From: Hesseltinella vesiculosa
Taxonomy: Eukaryota; Mucoromycota; Mucoromycetes; Mucorales; Cunninghamellaceae
Length of the DNA: 64,000 nt
Assembly (NCBI GenBank): GCA_002104935.1
Contig: MCGT01000061.1
Coordinates: 1-64,000, forward strand
Reading direction: 5' to 3'
Made by a program: the position numbers and the translations under genes. Below are positions 1 through 11,953 of this stretch, piece after piece. Under the pieces are notes generated by a model. That model was not told the origin of the DNA and did not search any database. It saw only the letters and a program-made list of their open reading frames with translations. How positions within the stretch are numbered: the stretch's first letter is position 1; each line of letters begins with the position of its first letter.

Positions 1-770
1 AGGTGTTTTCTTGGAAAACCCGCTGATCAAGCAACGCATCACTCAACCTGCTGGCCCATGGAACAAGGTTTTTGTCAAGGAATGGTTCGCCCATGCGTTT
101 TCTCTTCTCAGCATGCTTTTCACCCTCATGCACTAGTCATATGATGAACCTGCCCGCGTCGAGGAGAACCCCTGCTTCAAGTGCGCCATCACCGCTGCCA
201 ACCGCATCACCTTCTACCCGCGAAACCTGTTCTGGATGAACAGTGCTTTGACGCTGGAACCTTTCCATCAAAGGAGCCGCACGAACCGGCACATGGACAA
301 GTTCATTGCGAGGTTTCTGCCCCGTAAAGTTGCTGAGCTGGTCACGCAGTATCTCGCCCTCATCCACCACAGTGGATATGTAAAAAAAAAAAAAAAAGCG
401 GATGCTCAATATTTTTATCCAGCTTCTGGTCAATGATTGTCCTCGGCAATGACTTGTGAATTCATTTGGCACGCACCTGTTTGTGAACCAACATGGCAAG
501 GCGACCTCTGGCCTTCGCCGCGGTTTCATGCAGTGGTTAACCACGGCCAGCATCGTCTCCCTCACTCTCTGTTAGTATCGCCAGATATTGCCTTTGCCCG
601 GAGAAAGCTTGGCCAAGGTCAAGTTGCAAGCATGAGCAGCACCGCCCAGATCATGGACTTGCAACCTGGTCACTCGACTAACTCGCAGGTCCGTTCTATG
701 GAGTCACCTACGCCGATCCATCAATCATATGCTCTGATTTTGTGGGATTCTCTTACTATGTTTCCATCGC
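1..770 (+). pseudogene. Decayed 3' part of a fungal multicopy gene (telomere-linked-helicase/recombinase type?)
   Basis: Stretches of plausible protein are interrupted by stops and frame changes. About 3-135 reads LENPLIKQRITQP in one frame. About 189-380 reads RNLFWMNSALTLEPFHQRSR followed by a segment with RFLPRKVAELVTQYLALI. About 463-570 reads HLFVNQHGKATSGLRRGF, and about 640-700 reads MDLQPGHST. The order F/L-P-R-x-V-x-E-L-V-x-Y-L-x-L-I, then HLFV..G, then DLQ-x-GHS resembles, from memory, the C-terminal region of repeated fungal proteins often annotated next to RecQ-like helicases. The GHS..T..Y-like ending recalls tyrosine recombinases. Family identity is an inference. The copy is broken by a stop near 135, by an A15 tract near 381-395 and by further shifts after 590, so it is dead. 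A related fragment lies at about 15.5-16.3 kb. The left part is outside the window. Confidence 0.45.
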
Positions 771-1951
771 ATGACATCGTTTGCTTGGTACAGCAACGGA
801 TAAAAAGAAAAGGTGGTGGCTCACTTTTTTTTTTTTTCTGTGTGCGTAGATGACGATTGCTATCGAGGAAAGCGGTCTGATTCAGCCATTGTTCCCTCTG
901 CCTCGACTGACTCGGGTAATGCCAATGTCACCACCACTGCCTCGACTACTCCTGCCGTCACTGCAAAACTCGCTTTTGCGGGACCGTCTCCTGAAAAAAA
1001 AAAAAAAAAGGTCTCTAAATCGTCAATGAGACTGTGAAAAACTGTTCGCTGGGACTAAGTCAATGAAGAGCGAGACCGAAAAAAAAAAGACTGTTCAATT
1101 CTGAAAATCAGATTAATGGGAAGAGAGATAGTGTAACGCGGGTAGAGAATATATAGGAGAGACGGAGATTGCAATCTACAAGGTGATGAGCGGGAAGAGA
1201 GGACCGATGATGTCCCAGTAAATGAGTGATACCTCTTTTATTTTTTTTTGTATTTGCCGTAACAGAGAGAATGGATCAATCTTCACGGTAGCAAGGCGTC
1301 GTGAATGAGCATCAGTGGGCTTTGAGGCCACCTTTTTGAAAAAAATCAGCCAATCGGAAGGCCGCCTTTGTCTGCGAGCCACCCAGCCATGCTACTTGGC
1401 ACCAAATTGCCTGACCAGCCTTCATGGATTGACCAGTTATTTTGCCACTCATGTGCCCCACAACGACTCCACCCCACACAAAACCCAACGTTGATTCATT
1501 CCTTCAGAATTGCAATAGCCCCCTTTTTGACTGTCCCCTTCCTTCCTCTTGCAAAACGCAAAATGACCACCCAGCTATTTCGCAACGAAGCCCTACCCAC
1601 TTGCTTACCCTAATTCTGCACCAATGCATCCAACATATGAATCCTTTTCCCCATCACGATCCGCAACTTTTACCGACATGCATCCTTTGGCACCTGCCGT
1701 GCCGTTCTCTCTCATCCACACCCAGTGTGTCTGCACACGTCAAGTCCTGCCTTTTGCAAAAAAAAAAAAAACGACTATAAGCCGAACCAAAAAAAAAACC
1801 GTGCCCTCTCCCCCCACCCCCTCAAAAAATACATGCTTGCTTCGAGCTTTTGCAAAAAAAAAAAACGACATAAACCTCTCCCCCTAAAAAAATACAGCCC
1901 CACCTGCCTCTTTTGGACAATCCCTGCCCCCAAAAAGCAACGCCCGCAAGC
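771..1951. other. Intergenic, A/T-tract-rich, no gene seen
   Basis: Contains several pure A or T runs of 10-15 nt (near 825-838, 994-1009, 1080-1089, 1758-1770, 1854-1864). Short Pro/Ser-rich reading frames at 1442-1890 end in poly-lysine encoded by the A tracts and have no conserved motif. Nothing else is supported here. Confidence 0.6.
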
Positions 1952-1958
1952 AAAAAAA
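1952..1958 (-). terminator. Pol III terminator of tRNA-Pro
   Basis: A run of seven A on the plus strand (T7 in the transcript sense) begins two bases after the predicted tRNA 3' end. This is the usual RNA polymerase III stop signal. Confidence 0.8.
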
Positions 1959-1960
1959 GT

Positions 1961-2033
1961 GGGCTTCTCCGGGAATCGAACCCGGGACCACCCGCACCCT
2001 AAGCGGGTATTATACCACTAAACCAAGAAGCCC
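1961..2033 (-). tRNA. tRNA-Pro (anticodon AGG)
   Basis: The minus strand starts GGGCTTC and ends GAAGCCC, giving a perfect 7-bp acceptor stem. The D arm is GGTTTAGTGGTATAATACC (A box TTTAGTGG). The anticodon stem CCCGC/GCGGG encloses the 7-nt loop TTAGGGT, which gives anticodon AGG (reads CCU, proline). The T arm CCGGG TTCGATT CCCGG contains the B box GGTTCGATTCC. There is no intron. The discriminator base would be A, from position 1960. The gene is complete and looks functional. Confidence 0.96.
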
Positions 2034-2044
2034 TTCTTATTCAA

Positions 2045-2460
2045 AGGACTTCGCCGCACGCTGTCAGCTCCCGGGGACGTTTTCTGCGCGCTGATTGGCT
2101 GGCGGGGTGTCATTTCTGCTGGATTTGTGGGCGGTGCGGGGCCGGCACTGCTTGGCTGCCGGCGCAGCCCGGCGACGATGTCCGGCGTAGGCCGGGGCAG
2201 TCCGGTGCCGGGGGTCGTCGCGGTGCGGGTGATCGTGAACCCAAAGCTGGTGCTAATAGCAGCACTATGATTGGGGCAGCCGGACTTGATCGGACCCTGC
2301 CGGGCCAATGCGCAGCTCCGGTGCCGGCACGGTGCGAGTGGCTATGAAAAGCAAAATTGCAGCCTGCTGATTGGACAGGAGGGTCGGAGCTGGCCGGGCT
2401 GCTTTGAAATGCCGGACTTGAATGCCAGCGCTTAGAACAGCTGTGCGGGATTTTGGTGTG
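2045..2460. other. GC-rich island upstream of tRNA-Pro with repeated ATTGG boxes
   Basis: The base composition rises sharply against AT-rich surroundings. The motif TCCGGTGCCGG occurs at about 2200 and a close relative, CTCCGGTGCCGGCAC, at about 2316. GATTGG/ATTGG (inverted CCAAT box) recurs at about 2091, 2270 and 2370. No convincing reading frame runs through it. It could be a regulatory island or the remains of GC-rich foreign DNA. Confidence 0.5.
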
Positions 2461-2746
2461 CTGTAAAAAAAAAAGTGATCTTCTGTTTCATGATGGTAAA
2501 TCTTGAATTTGGGCATTGCGATCTCTCGCGCAAGTCATGGTCATTCAGATGACAAAAAAGAAACGGCTATTGCTAGAGTTGTGAGTTCCAAGAATGAGAT
2601 GATCGATTCCATGGCCGAAAGAATCAGGGCAGGGATTAGGAAAAGGGCGATTCAAGTAGATGCTGCCGCCGGGCTGTCGTTCTGATACGATAGCATGTCA
2701 ATACCACGTTGACAGAAGCGAGCGTGCTGAAAAAAAACGATAGATA

Positions 2747-3180
2747 CTGGAGCCGTTGCGGGCAAAAACGACGCTTGCTGGGACCACCGCCAGCGTCAAC
2801 GGCTTTTTTTTTTTTTTTTTTTGGACAGTGGGGCCAAAATGGCATTGCCATGTCATTTTGGCAGCCATGCACATCACCATCCTCACCCATTGACGTTTGT
2901 CCAACTCGGATTCCTTGCTGGAAATAACGCTGCGTCAGCCGACTTTCTTTTTTTTTTTTTTCTATTCTGCAGAGTGTAAGTTGCGGCCAAAATGACATTG
3001 TCCAAGTTGCCGCCATGCACATCACCATCCCCGCCCGTTGATCATTGCTCATCTCGGATTCCTTGTAAATTCTCTGCCACGGACAAAAACGACGCTTGCC
3101 GGAAACAACGCCAGCGTCAGCCGTCTTTTTTTTTTTTTTTGCAGAGCAGTAGTTGCGGCCAAAATGGCGTCCCCTCCTGC
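2747..3180. repeat. Three degenerate copies of a stem-loop plus T-tract repeat
   Basis: Copies at about 2765-2830, 2910-2990 and 3080-3165 share GGATTCCTTG, AAAACGACGCTTGC, an AGCGTC arm, a T13-T20 tract and GCAGAG...GTTGCGGCCAAAATGG. GACGCT and AGCGTC form a hairpin at 2770-2797 and 3091-3118, followed directly by the T tract. A fourth, more decayed copy lies at about 6870-6965. There is no coding capacity. A non-autonomous mobile element is possible. Confidence 0.6.
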
Positions 3181-3299
3181 ATGTTCATTTTTTCGATTTT
3201 CAAGAGGGGGATGGGAGGCGGCAAAAGGACGTGGGTGGCAAGTAGGCTGAACAGCCGTCGCCAATCGACTTTATATTTTCAGTATCCATGCATTTAAGA

Positions 3300-3990
3300 A
3301 TATTTCGCCCCCATGCAAAGTATTACGTCGATTGAATCACTCAACAAGACGGTGGATCATCACCTTTTTTACAGGTTGGCCAGGCACCATCCCTCAGGCG
3401 ATCTAACTTTAACCAAAATTCGACCTCCGCCCGTGCTCCCAGTTTGGCATGCGGCCAGCAGTGGCAAGCTAGAAGTGCGGCAAGCCACGGCAGCTCAGCT
3501 ATTTTGCTATTACTTCATGCACCGTTCGTTGTGGGCTAGTTTGTGACACAGTTGGTTTTAGCTGAATCAACAGCACTGCCAAGAGTCCTTCTTGGTGTCG
3601 GCCCACTCATTTTTGCTTTCGGTACGAGTGGGTGCGATTTCCACCGGATGGTCTACTCCAGCCAAAAAAAAAAAAAAAAAAATTGTGACACAGTTTGGCA
3701 GGTTTTTCCAGGATTGATCATCTCTCCTCGTGATGAGCTGAACCAGCTATGCAGTGCTGGTTTTTGATTGAACCGTTCAAAGAAAAAAAAAAAAAAGCGG
3801 AAACACACCGCTCTTCTCTTTTTTTTTTTAAAGAATTTTTCCCTGCTGCGTTTTCATCCGTTGAAAGATGAGTTAGCGGACTGGGATGGTGACCATCAAT
3901 ACCAATGGCTGCGTGATGGGATATCAGTGCATGATACGGTAGATTTGGAGCCGATCGCGTTCTTTTTTATAGATCATTGGGGGGGGGAAA
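3300..3990 (+). repeat. Diverged direct repeat, copy 1 (partner at 4740-5290)
   Basis: Shares with 4740-5290 a series of blocks in the same order. These are a segment around ATTGAATCACTCAACAAGAC, AGCTATTTTGCTATT, CTGAA-CAGC-ATGCA, CCCTGCTGCGTTTTCATCCG, ACCAATGGC-GCGTGATGGG and a final GATCGCGTTCTTTTTTATAGAT. Long A/T tracts punctuate both copies. No intact ORF is present. Confidence 0.5.
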
Positions 3991-4739
3991 AAAAAAGTCG
4001 CATGGTGACGTGGATGACAATAGTATAATGGTGGCGATGCATTGCTTCATTGGCGGTGGGTCGATGGCTGCTGTCACATTGGGTGCGCTGTTGGAGCCGG
4101 CCATTTTGCGCACTTGTATAGGTTTGACGATGGACTGGGTGGCTGCTTGGTTTCGATAGGCCGTTGGGAGCCAAAACGAGGCAACCCCCCCTTTTTTCTC
4201 ATTATCTTCCTGTTGCTCCAGGATTTGTTCTGGATCCAGCCTCTAGCCAACTAACGTCGATGGATGTCATTAGCACGAAATCATCACCGTGGGTCGCCAT
4301 GAACTTTGACAAGGGACCTAACATTCTTGGCGGATGCAGCACTCAATCCGACCAACCATTTGGCACACCGCACCTTTTCACTCTCAAGAGGCCGCGGTGG
4401 TGGCTCTGAATGAAGCGACAGTAATAGACGATGCAGGCGCTGTGGCGTTGGCAGGGGTGGAAGCCGGGGCAATGGCGCAAAGTCAAGTGCTGATGGGGCT
4501 CTACAGTTTGGAGGTTTGTCCATGTGTGCATCGACGGTTCCCTGCGACGGAGGGTGCCACACGCAGATAGAGCTTCGTCAACGATCATAACAAAAGAAAA
4601 TGCAAAGAGAAGCCTCATAGGTCTTATCGCTGAATAAAGAATAGCCGTGCTAAGAAAAAATCTCTGTTTGAGCCTCACGCACATCGCAGTATTTGAATTT
4701 TTATTTTCTTTGTGTTTGATCGGCTTTTAAGCGGGGGAG

Positions 4740-5290
4740 TCTGAGGTGATCCAACGCCAAGTGGCATGGTATTTTCTGCATCAATGCATTGGAGATGATT
4801 GGTCACATCAATACAATCACTCAGCAGCGTGTTGGATCAATTCCAGTTTAAAGACGGCAGGAAACCCGGACAAAAAACATCGCCTGCCCAAGCTATTCTG
4901 CTATTTTTCGTCGCTTGCCCTCCCTTTAGTTCTTACAGTTTTTCGCATCATTGTTTCTCATCGTGCACTAGTTTTAGATGCCATTTGGCGGTCAGACCAG
5001 TTTCCATGGTCCTTCCATAAACTGAATCAGCCATGCAAGCCTGACATGGAAAATAAAAAAGAACCGCCGCTCCCTCCTTTCTTCTTTCTTTCTTTCTTTT
5101 TTTTTTTTACCTTTTCCTTGCTGCGTCTCCATCCGCTGGGGGGATATGGTTGATGGGTTGATGGGTAGGGATGGGCAGTGTCATTACCAATGGCGGGGTG
5201 AGAGGCTGTTGGTACGTGATGGGATGGCCAATGGACATTTGGGATTGAAGCTGATCGTGCTCTCTTTTTATAGATGCTTTGGAAGTAAAA
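4740..5290 (+). repeat. Diverged direct repeat, copy 2 (partner at 3300-3990)
   Basis: Co-linear with 3300-3990, with blocks AGCTATTCTGCTATT, TGAATCAGCCATGCAAG, CCTTGCTGCGTCTCCATCCG, TTACCAATGGCG, GTACGTGATGGGAT and GATCGTGCTCTCTTTTTATA. The divergence is visible by eye, so the duplication is old. The space between the copies (3991-4739) shows no supported gene. Confidence 0.5.
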
Positions 5291-5609
5291 CATGAGGTTT
5301 GCCACGATCGGCCAGCAAATGTCCAGAATCGATGCTGACGGTCAGTGCTGTACAGGAAGAGGCCATGCGTTTAGCAATGGTGCAGCCTGAATGGGCAGGC
5401 AAGAATGCTTGTCTCTAATGGCGTCCGGCTGCTTTTTGAAATCTCACGCAGGTGAGGCGGAGGCAGGTGAAAAATGAACTTGGATGAAAACGATTGGCAC
5501 ACACAGAAAAGAGATGGACGACCTTGGAAGCTCTAGGACAAACTGGGTTTTTTTTTGGTAGGTCAAGTAGAAAGCCGCCAGTTTGGGGAGGTTCTAATTG
5601 GCGGTGGGT

Positions 5610-6742
5610 GTTGGCTCGATTAATAAAGCTCTCCTGTGCGAACATGACTGGGACCTGTACCTGGATTCGGCGCTATGGGCACTGAGAATTCGGAAACACG
5701 CAACCGTAGGATACAGCCCATTCTACCTGGTATATGGAAGAGAACCTGTACTGCCTGGTGATGCTTTGAGACCATACACGGAAGCTCCTTTGGATAATGA
5801 CCAAGTCGCAAGATGGACTGCTGACGAACTGGAAGCACTAGGACACGCCCGTGGAGCAGCTGAGCACCGCTCCAAAACAAGATTCCAGCAAGATGCCGAG
5901 CGATGGAACACGGTGACTAACCATGTCTTATTCAACGTGGGTGACTACGTATTACAGCGTGTGGAGCAGAAACGTAGCGGCCTGGAACCCCAATGGGAAG
6001 GACCATATAGAGTGTTCAAGAAAAATATCGACACTGATACGTATTGGTTGGAAACTCTTGGTGGTGTGCTGCGTAACGATTGGGTGCATGTGGATCGTCT
6101 AAAGAAGGCCAAGACACCGGACGAACTAGCATTGACTAGACCCTGGCACGATGTAGTGGCTTCAAGAGCTAGATGGCCAGCTGGTCCCCTAAGAGACCGT
6201 TCTATTATGGAAAAAGATGACCCCACTGCAATGGACTCTCAAAGAGCAATCGTCAGTAATCCAGCCTCAAACGTTGTGGAAACCATACCCGTGAATGAGT
6301 CAAGCCCATCTCCTGAAGAAGACGCGCCATGGCAAGAAATAGCACCTGTGAAAGACTCAGAAGAAAAAAAAAGGGAAGAAAAGCAACCCGTTTTGGACGA
6401 CATCAGGCCCCTTTGTTCCAATCCCCGGAACCATCTGATTGGCCCGTTGTGATGCAGGATCAACCTCTTCTGGCTCAACCATCAGAACCCCCTGATTGGC
6501 CCGTCCTGACGGAAGATCAACCCCTGTCACCTCAAACCCTGGAACAACCTGATTGGCCAGGAAATTGCCCAACGCCAACTTTGGATGAACGGCCCAACAA
6601 GACTTTCGACGTGGACATGGACCCTGCTGACGAAGACAATGGATATCAATCTAACAGCAACGGATCATCGCAGGATATCGACCAATGGAGTGACTGGACA
6701 AGAGTCGAAATGGGCGGGGAAAAAAAAGGGGTACGGATGTGA
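5610..6742 (+). pseudogene. Broken Ty3/gypsy-type integrase C-terminus
   Basis: From about 5626 the frame encodes DWDLYLDSALWALR, then GYSPFYLVYGREPVLP. This is the typical end of a retrotransposon integrase core. A C-terminal domain with NVGDYVLQRV, LEPQWEGPYRV and a chromodomain-like NDWVHVDRLKKA follows. The catalytic part, reverse transcriptase, protease and Gag are absent. The frame is then broken at an A9 tract near 6364-6372. The other frame (to 6742) continues with an acidic tail holding about three units of the type DWPV-x(3)-QPL-x(2)-Q. The upstream end is cut by a T10 tract near 5550. It is a dead fragment of an LTR retrotransposon, and no LTR is recognisable in the window. Confidence 0.85.
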
Positions 6743-6997
6743 ACAATGAAATCAACGCTCATAGACATAATAAAGTACTTTGTGATTTGGTTGGTTCTTA
6801 ATGAGATGATGGGGCGCCGAGACTGTGAGTTCTGGCAACAAAAGTGCTGAAAAATGAATGCTGGACGAGCTGTTGCGGGAAAAACGACACTTACAGAAAC
6901 AATGCCAACCACCTTTTTTTATTTTTTGTTTTTGCAGAGCATTTGTTGCAGCTAGGATTCCATATAAATTCTCGGATTCTAAAAAGATGTAATTTGT

Positions 6998-7125
6998 GAA
7001 ATGGAAGTGGAATGGGAAGTGGAATGGGAAGTCGAATAGAAAGTGGAATGGATATTTGGATGTGAAATGGGATGTGAAATGAGCTGTGAAATGGTGAAGT
7101 GGTGAAGTGTGAAGCGGTAAAGTAG
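6998..7125. repeat. Degenerate minisatellite, GTGAAATGG / GTGGAATGG type
   Basis: About a dozen degenerate 8-14 bp units rich in GAAGTGGAATGG and GATGTGAAATGG run in succession. There is no ORF of interest. The flanks at 6743-6870 and 7126-7440 show nothing else supported. Confidence 0.7.
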
Positions 7126-7439
7126 CGAATAAAAAACCCGCCACACATTTTTTTTCTTCATTTTCTCACATCTCCTTCAACATTGGTCTCCAAGGTCTCG
7201 TTCCAAGTGCCTTCGACAGGGATTCAAGAGCTGATTCTAGTGACTACGATAATGAATGGTGCCATATTGATTTTTGAAAATAAATTTTTAAAAAACTAGC
7301 TGGAGCACATTAAGATTCCTTGAAGCAACATGCTGGTTAAAAAAAGGTAGGCTTAGAGTTTGAATTGTAAGCACAAGTCCAATGTTCTGTTTTCTATGTG
7401 ATGGAGAGTAGGAGGCTAGGCTATTGACTTGTCAACGAC

Positions 7440-10400
7440 GACGCAATTATGCATAAAGTCGACACCAGCCTTCAGCCAAGGTTGGACTGCAACCTTGCGT
7501 TTGGCAATGGTGTCCTTGCGGCTTCGTGAAAAGTAATGAGATATGAGTCGAATGTGAGGCATTTCATGTACCTTTTCACAGATCGTTGCAAGTCACTGGT
7601 GGATGGATGACAAAGACAAAAGCAGAAGATTAGGCGCCCATGGGAAAAGACGACAGACCTGAAAAAAAAAGAAAGCAAATGCGCGGGAGTTGAAAATGAA
7701 CAATCTCTACGTTTTGTAAAAAAAAAAAAAAAAGGAAACACTGCACAGCACTTTTGGGTGGTCAGGGCGATGTGGTATTTTGTAAAAATACTCAAAGCAA
7801 TAAATGATGATGACCCTGAAAAAATGACGTCGATTGAAGAAGGTTGCTCAGCCAATATTTGATCAGTTTCGTGTCGACTTCTCTGATTCACCAGCTTAAA
7901 AAATGAAAAAATCGGCCATTTTTATCAGGGGGTCCCCAAGCGATCAGAGCAACAACCGCAGTTCGCTTTCTACCCATGCGTAATTGTACGCCAGTTCACT
8001 GATATTGAAAGTGCTCTGCAGAAAATGGTGCTTTTTCAGATTGGCAAAGAGAAAAAGAGAACATGAATAGGAAAACAGATCTCTACTTCACTTTCAAAAA
8101 GTGGCAAGTTAGTAGGCTGCTGCTATTGGTTACAGGCTTGGATGATGGCGGTTACACAAAAAGCGAGAGCATGACTGGACTGGTTTTTTTTTTCACTTTC
8201 ACTTTTTTCTTCACTCATGGCAGAACAAGCGGCAGACCTTGCCCTCTTCGAATTGGCAGTGCATTGCTTACCTGGTAATGATCTAATGATGTTTTTTTTA
8301 AAAAAAAAGAACAAGTGCGCATGACACCCTCCAACCATGGCCAACGAAGACAAGAACAGGAAAGATCGCAGACGTGATCTTATGAAGTCCATTCCTGTCG
8401 TCCTGATCATCGTTATCTCCAGCATTACGTACAACATCTCTTCATATTGCAAGCCATCTCGACGCCATCCCTTTATGCTCGAACACCGAAAAGAGGTTTC
8501 GGCAGAAACGTGCTACATCATCGACTTCCAAATCTGTCAGCAACAGTCTAGGAGGCTCTCCCTTTGCCGCCGCTTGTGGCCCTGTCTGCTTTTTTATCCC
8601 GATGTCATCGATCGCTTGCCTCTCATCCTCTGAATCAAGACCCAACAATGCTGCTTCCGTTGTCTAATGCAGGACGTGCATGACAACACTACGAGGCAGC
8701 GGGTGGAAGAAAAGCTCAATGCTGCACTGTCTATTCTCATGGCACTCCAAGAAAGGCAAAGAGAATCTGCGTCACTAAACACGCCACCCCATATACCACA
8801 TCACCATCACTGGCTCCCCACGATAGCCAGACTGTCCAGCATGGCCGATTGGGTTTTGCCAACGAGCGTGTTCAGCTTCACAAGGAAACCACGGGGTTGA
8901 CAAGGGCGTCTATACCATGGGCAGCAATTTACTCGTCAGGGAAAGAGCATAGCTTTTTCCAAGCATTCAAGAATGGAAACTCGATGCGCACCGTATATTA
9001 TCGATACTAACTCCCTTCCAGCCAATGTTAGCAGCTTTGGTTTTTTTTTGAAGGGTAGCGGAACATTCAGGTCATGGTTAAAGCTATTTTTTTACAAAAA
9101 AGTAAGCTCATCCCTTCCCCGATAGTGATTCTCCCACATCACCTTCAATATTGCTCTGTTTTTCGTGTTCTTTGGATCTATGGATAGCTGTGAATGTTGG
9201 CTTTCTAATGATGAGATCGGAAAAGATGACATCAGGGCTTTTCCGTGCAAAGAGAAGAGACACATTCCAAAAAAAGAAAGGCTGAGAGACCGCCAGACTC
9301 TGGCATGCTCCTGTAGTCACATATCGAGCAAGGTTAGGATTTTGGATACTAGCCCCAAAGGTCACCAAGGACTAGCAGGATGCACAGTTTAGAATACATT
9401 GGTGGAGGCTGGTCTTGGATTTTCGGCTTGCAACAACACAGCTCTCATGCCAGCAGGCTTGCATCCACACCCGGCTTTTTTTATTTTATTTTCCCGCCAT
9501 ACTAACTTAAGGGCGATCTGAGGTGTCAAGCCTATATCGTTCACATGCTGGCTGCGTAATCATTATCAGTCAACATGTTTTTTTTTAGCAACAAGCCTCC
9601 TTCTTTCACAAGAACTTGGTCCCCTACAAAAGTTTAATCGGACCTATTCAAAAAAAAAGTTTGACAACTCTTTCATGGTTTTTTTTTTCCAAGCAATGTC
9701 ACCATCTGGGGTTTGCCATGAACCATTTGTATAGCCACCAAAATTCATACATAAACTGCACGTGATGAGGCGTCTCTATTCAGAGCTTTTGCTGACATTG
9801 CGATGCTAAGTTGTGTGACATCATCGTTGAACCACTTGCGTCAACTCTTTTTTTTTTAAATAAAAAAGAAAAGGCATCGCCCACTCATTTGCTATCACTC
9901 TCTGCCCATTCACTATCCCTCATATTCTGATTTCCTTGTTAATTGTCAACCTCAATTAAAGTCTCACACTTCCCAACAATGGAATCAATTCTGATATCAA
10001 AAATAAAACTTATTTTTGGTCTCAAGACCCCACGTTTGAGCACATTCGGCCTCATTTGTTTTTCGGTGCATTCGATCTCACTTTGCGTGTTCATCAGGAA
10101 ACACAGCACAGGGTGTATGATGACGTTCCTGCTGGTAAAATATGGATGAACGCAGATGAAGTGGAGCGGTAAGAACAGAGGCCAGGAACAAAGATGCCAG
10201 CATGTATAGCTTTCGCTTTCCCCTGTTGTTGGAGACTGGCCAGCTGTAAGCTCAACCTGAAAATAGGAACATGTAGTTGATAAGAGGCTGAGCTTGTTTT
10301 ACTGTAACTATCAGTGCCAGGCACATGAGGAAATAACAAAGTTTCTGGCTTCTGGACAAACAGGTGGCCGTACATGCTCACCACCTTCCGTATTTTTTTT

Positions 10401-11088
10401 TTTTATTATAGACCACTGGCTCTAGCGACAAAAATCCTGGTATCCCTTTAAATTGGTAGCAAATTTTTCGCCATTTCTTGTATTGTTACCATTAGTTTTT
10501 CATTTCTAAAAACGTTCTGGCCACAGCAAAAAGTAGTGCGCACGGCCGTTGGCACAACCTAGGAATGCTTCCCATTGGCTAAATGCGGCGGTTCATTTTA
10601 TGATATTTTTTTTTCATTATCGAACAAAAGCGTCGACTAAACATTGATAACCATTAGATATTCGAAGAAGGATGCCAATTTTCTTCGCATATGTATGTTG
10701 TTATCATCAAAATGTGTGTAGTTTTCATTTCGGACGATGATCTTCATTGCAAAAGGGAAGCACCGCGCACGGACACTTACCCCACATACGGGAGTGCTTC
10801 CCATTGGCTAACGGCGACAATTTAATTTATTTTTTTCATTCATCCTCTTCTTATAGGAAGATCACCCACTCAACAAATCCTGGGAGTAAATTCCGTATTG
10901 GAAAAAAAATGATTTGCTTCAATACATTTTTGTATCCTCAACGTCAGTTTGCCTTCATTTTTTATTTCAGATCAGCACTGCCAAAGGCCATTCACAGTCC
11001 GCCCCAATGTCCGACAAAAAACAGGGTCAAACCGACCTTTTTTTTCATTTCCCTTTTTTTTCCCTTTTTTTTCCCTCCCGCCTTTTCA
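7440..11088 (+). repeat. 3.6-kb dispersed duplication, copy A
   Basis: Matches 21448-25078 in the same orientation along nearly its whole length, with substitutions every 15-30 bases. Indels separate the copies. Copy A alone has about 7910-7995 and about 9565-9640, while copy B alone has about 130 bp near 23370-23500. Coding-like relics are present in both. These include MAEQAADLALFELAVHCLPG from 8217, a helix-like HDNTTRQRVEEKLNAALS near 8672 and VQLHKETTGLTRASIPWAA near 8870. All are broken by stops. A frame open in copy B (24028-24255) has a TAA in copy A near 10171. No LTRs, terminal inverted repeats or transposase are recognised, so the nature of the unit is unknown. Confidence 0.85.
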
Positions 11089-11162
11089 CCTATTTTTTTT
11101 TGTTTGATTTGTTTTTCCATTTTTGCTCGTATTTGTTGTTGTACTTATTTCGTCATCTCTGA
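11007..11162 (+). pseudogene. Truncated copy-A relative of the 25007-25531 ORF
   Basis: Begins MSDKKQGQTDLFFHF exactly like the ORF at 25007, then diverges after the T-rich stretch (about 11088) and ends without the downstream domain. Either copy A lost the 3' part or copy B joined a different sequence there. The reading frame lies mostly in T tracts, so it may never have been coding. Confidence 0.3.
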
Positions 11163-11172
11163 TACATTTTAA

Positions 11173-11226
11173 AGATGAATGCTAATGGCAAAGATGAATG
11201 CCTAATGGTAAAGATGAATGCTAATT
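11173..11226. repeat. Short tandem repeat, AAGATGAATGC-TAATG type, 2.5-3 copies
   Basis: The unit AAAGATGAATG-C-CTAATGG recurs about every 22 bp. It sits right after copy A of the 3.6-kb duplication. The following 11227-11950 holds no supported ORF. It does contain ATTGG boxes and the first GTAAGT/GTAAGC sites (11726, 11880) of the style seen in the array that starts at 11954. Confidence 0.6.
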
Positions 11227-11953
11227 ACAATGCTGAATGATATTAACGAAATCATGTTAACAGTTCATTTGGAAGACTTGTCTTCAAACATGCTAAAAAC
11301 AAGCAAAAAGAAGTCACAGAATCATCTATTACATCAAAAAAAGGTCGTTATTAGAATACAATTCTTGTAGTTGTATGTCTATGCCATGGAATGGATCCGC
11401 TACTTGTCTCATAGGCCGTTTCCGCCTTCAAACCATGCACCTGGTCTTCAACACCACCGAGGACAAGTCATTAGAAGCCAAACCCAAAAAAAAAAGAAGG
11501 TTCCCCGCAAAAACCGGCGGTCTTTTAAATAACCGATCATGATCGAAGGGTCCAAGTCACACCCGAAGAAAGGGTGCATTTTATCGCCCGCTCTCTTTTA
11601 ATTGGCTGACGCATACCAAGCTTATCCTTGCTTTTTTAATACCCACCGTCTGTTGGCCTGTGGTCTTTTGACTCAACGGCGTATGATAGGAGGGCGTTGT
11701 GCAGTCCTTCCAACCTCAAGTATCTGTAAGTTACCATCAAAAAAAAAGGAAAGCTCGACTTTTAGCACCTAATCTGGATTATTTTAGCGGTGATGCTGTT
11801 TTCTTGGTGTGGTGTTCTCGGAATGCTGCTCTTGGTGCGCTGCTTTAGTTGAAAAGCCTGCTCACTATGGCTTTATACTGTAAGCATGAATTGGATGGCC
11901 TTCAGTATCACCCTTCAGGGTGATGGGCAGCCGGTGGGCATTTTTTTGACTTC

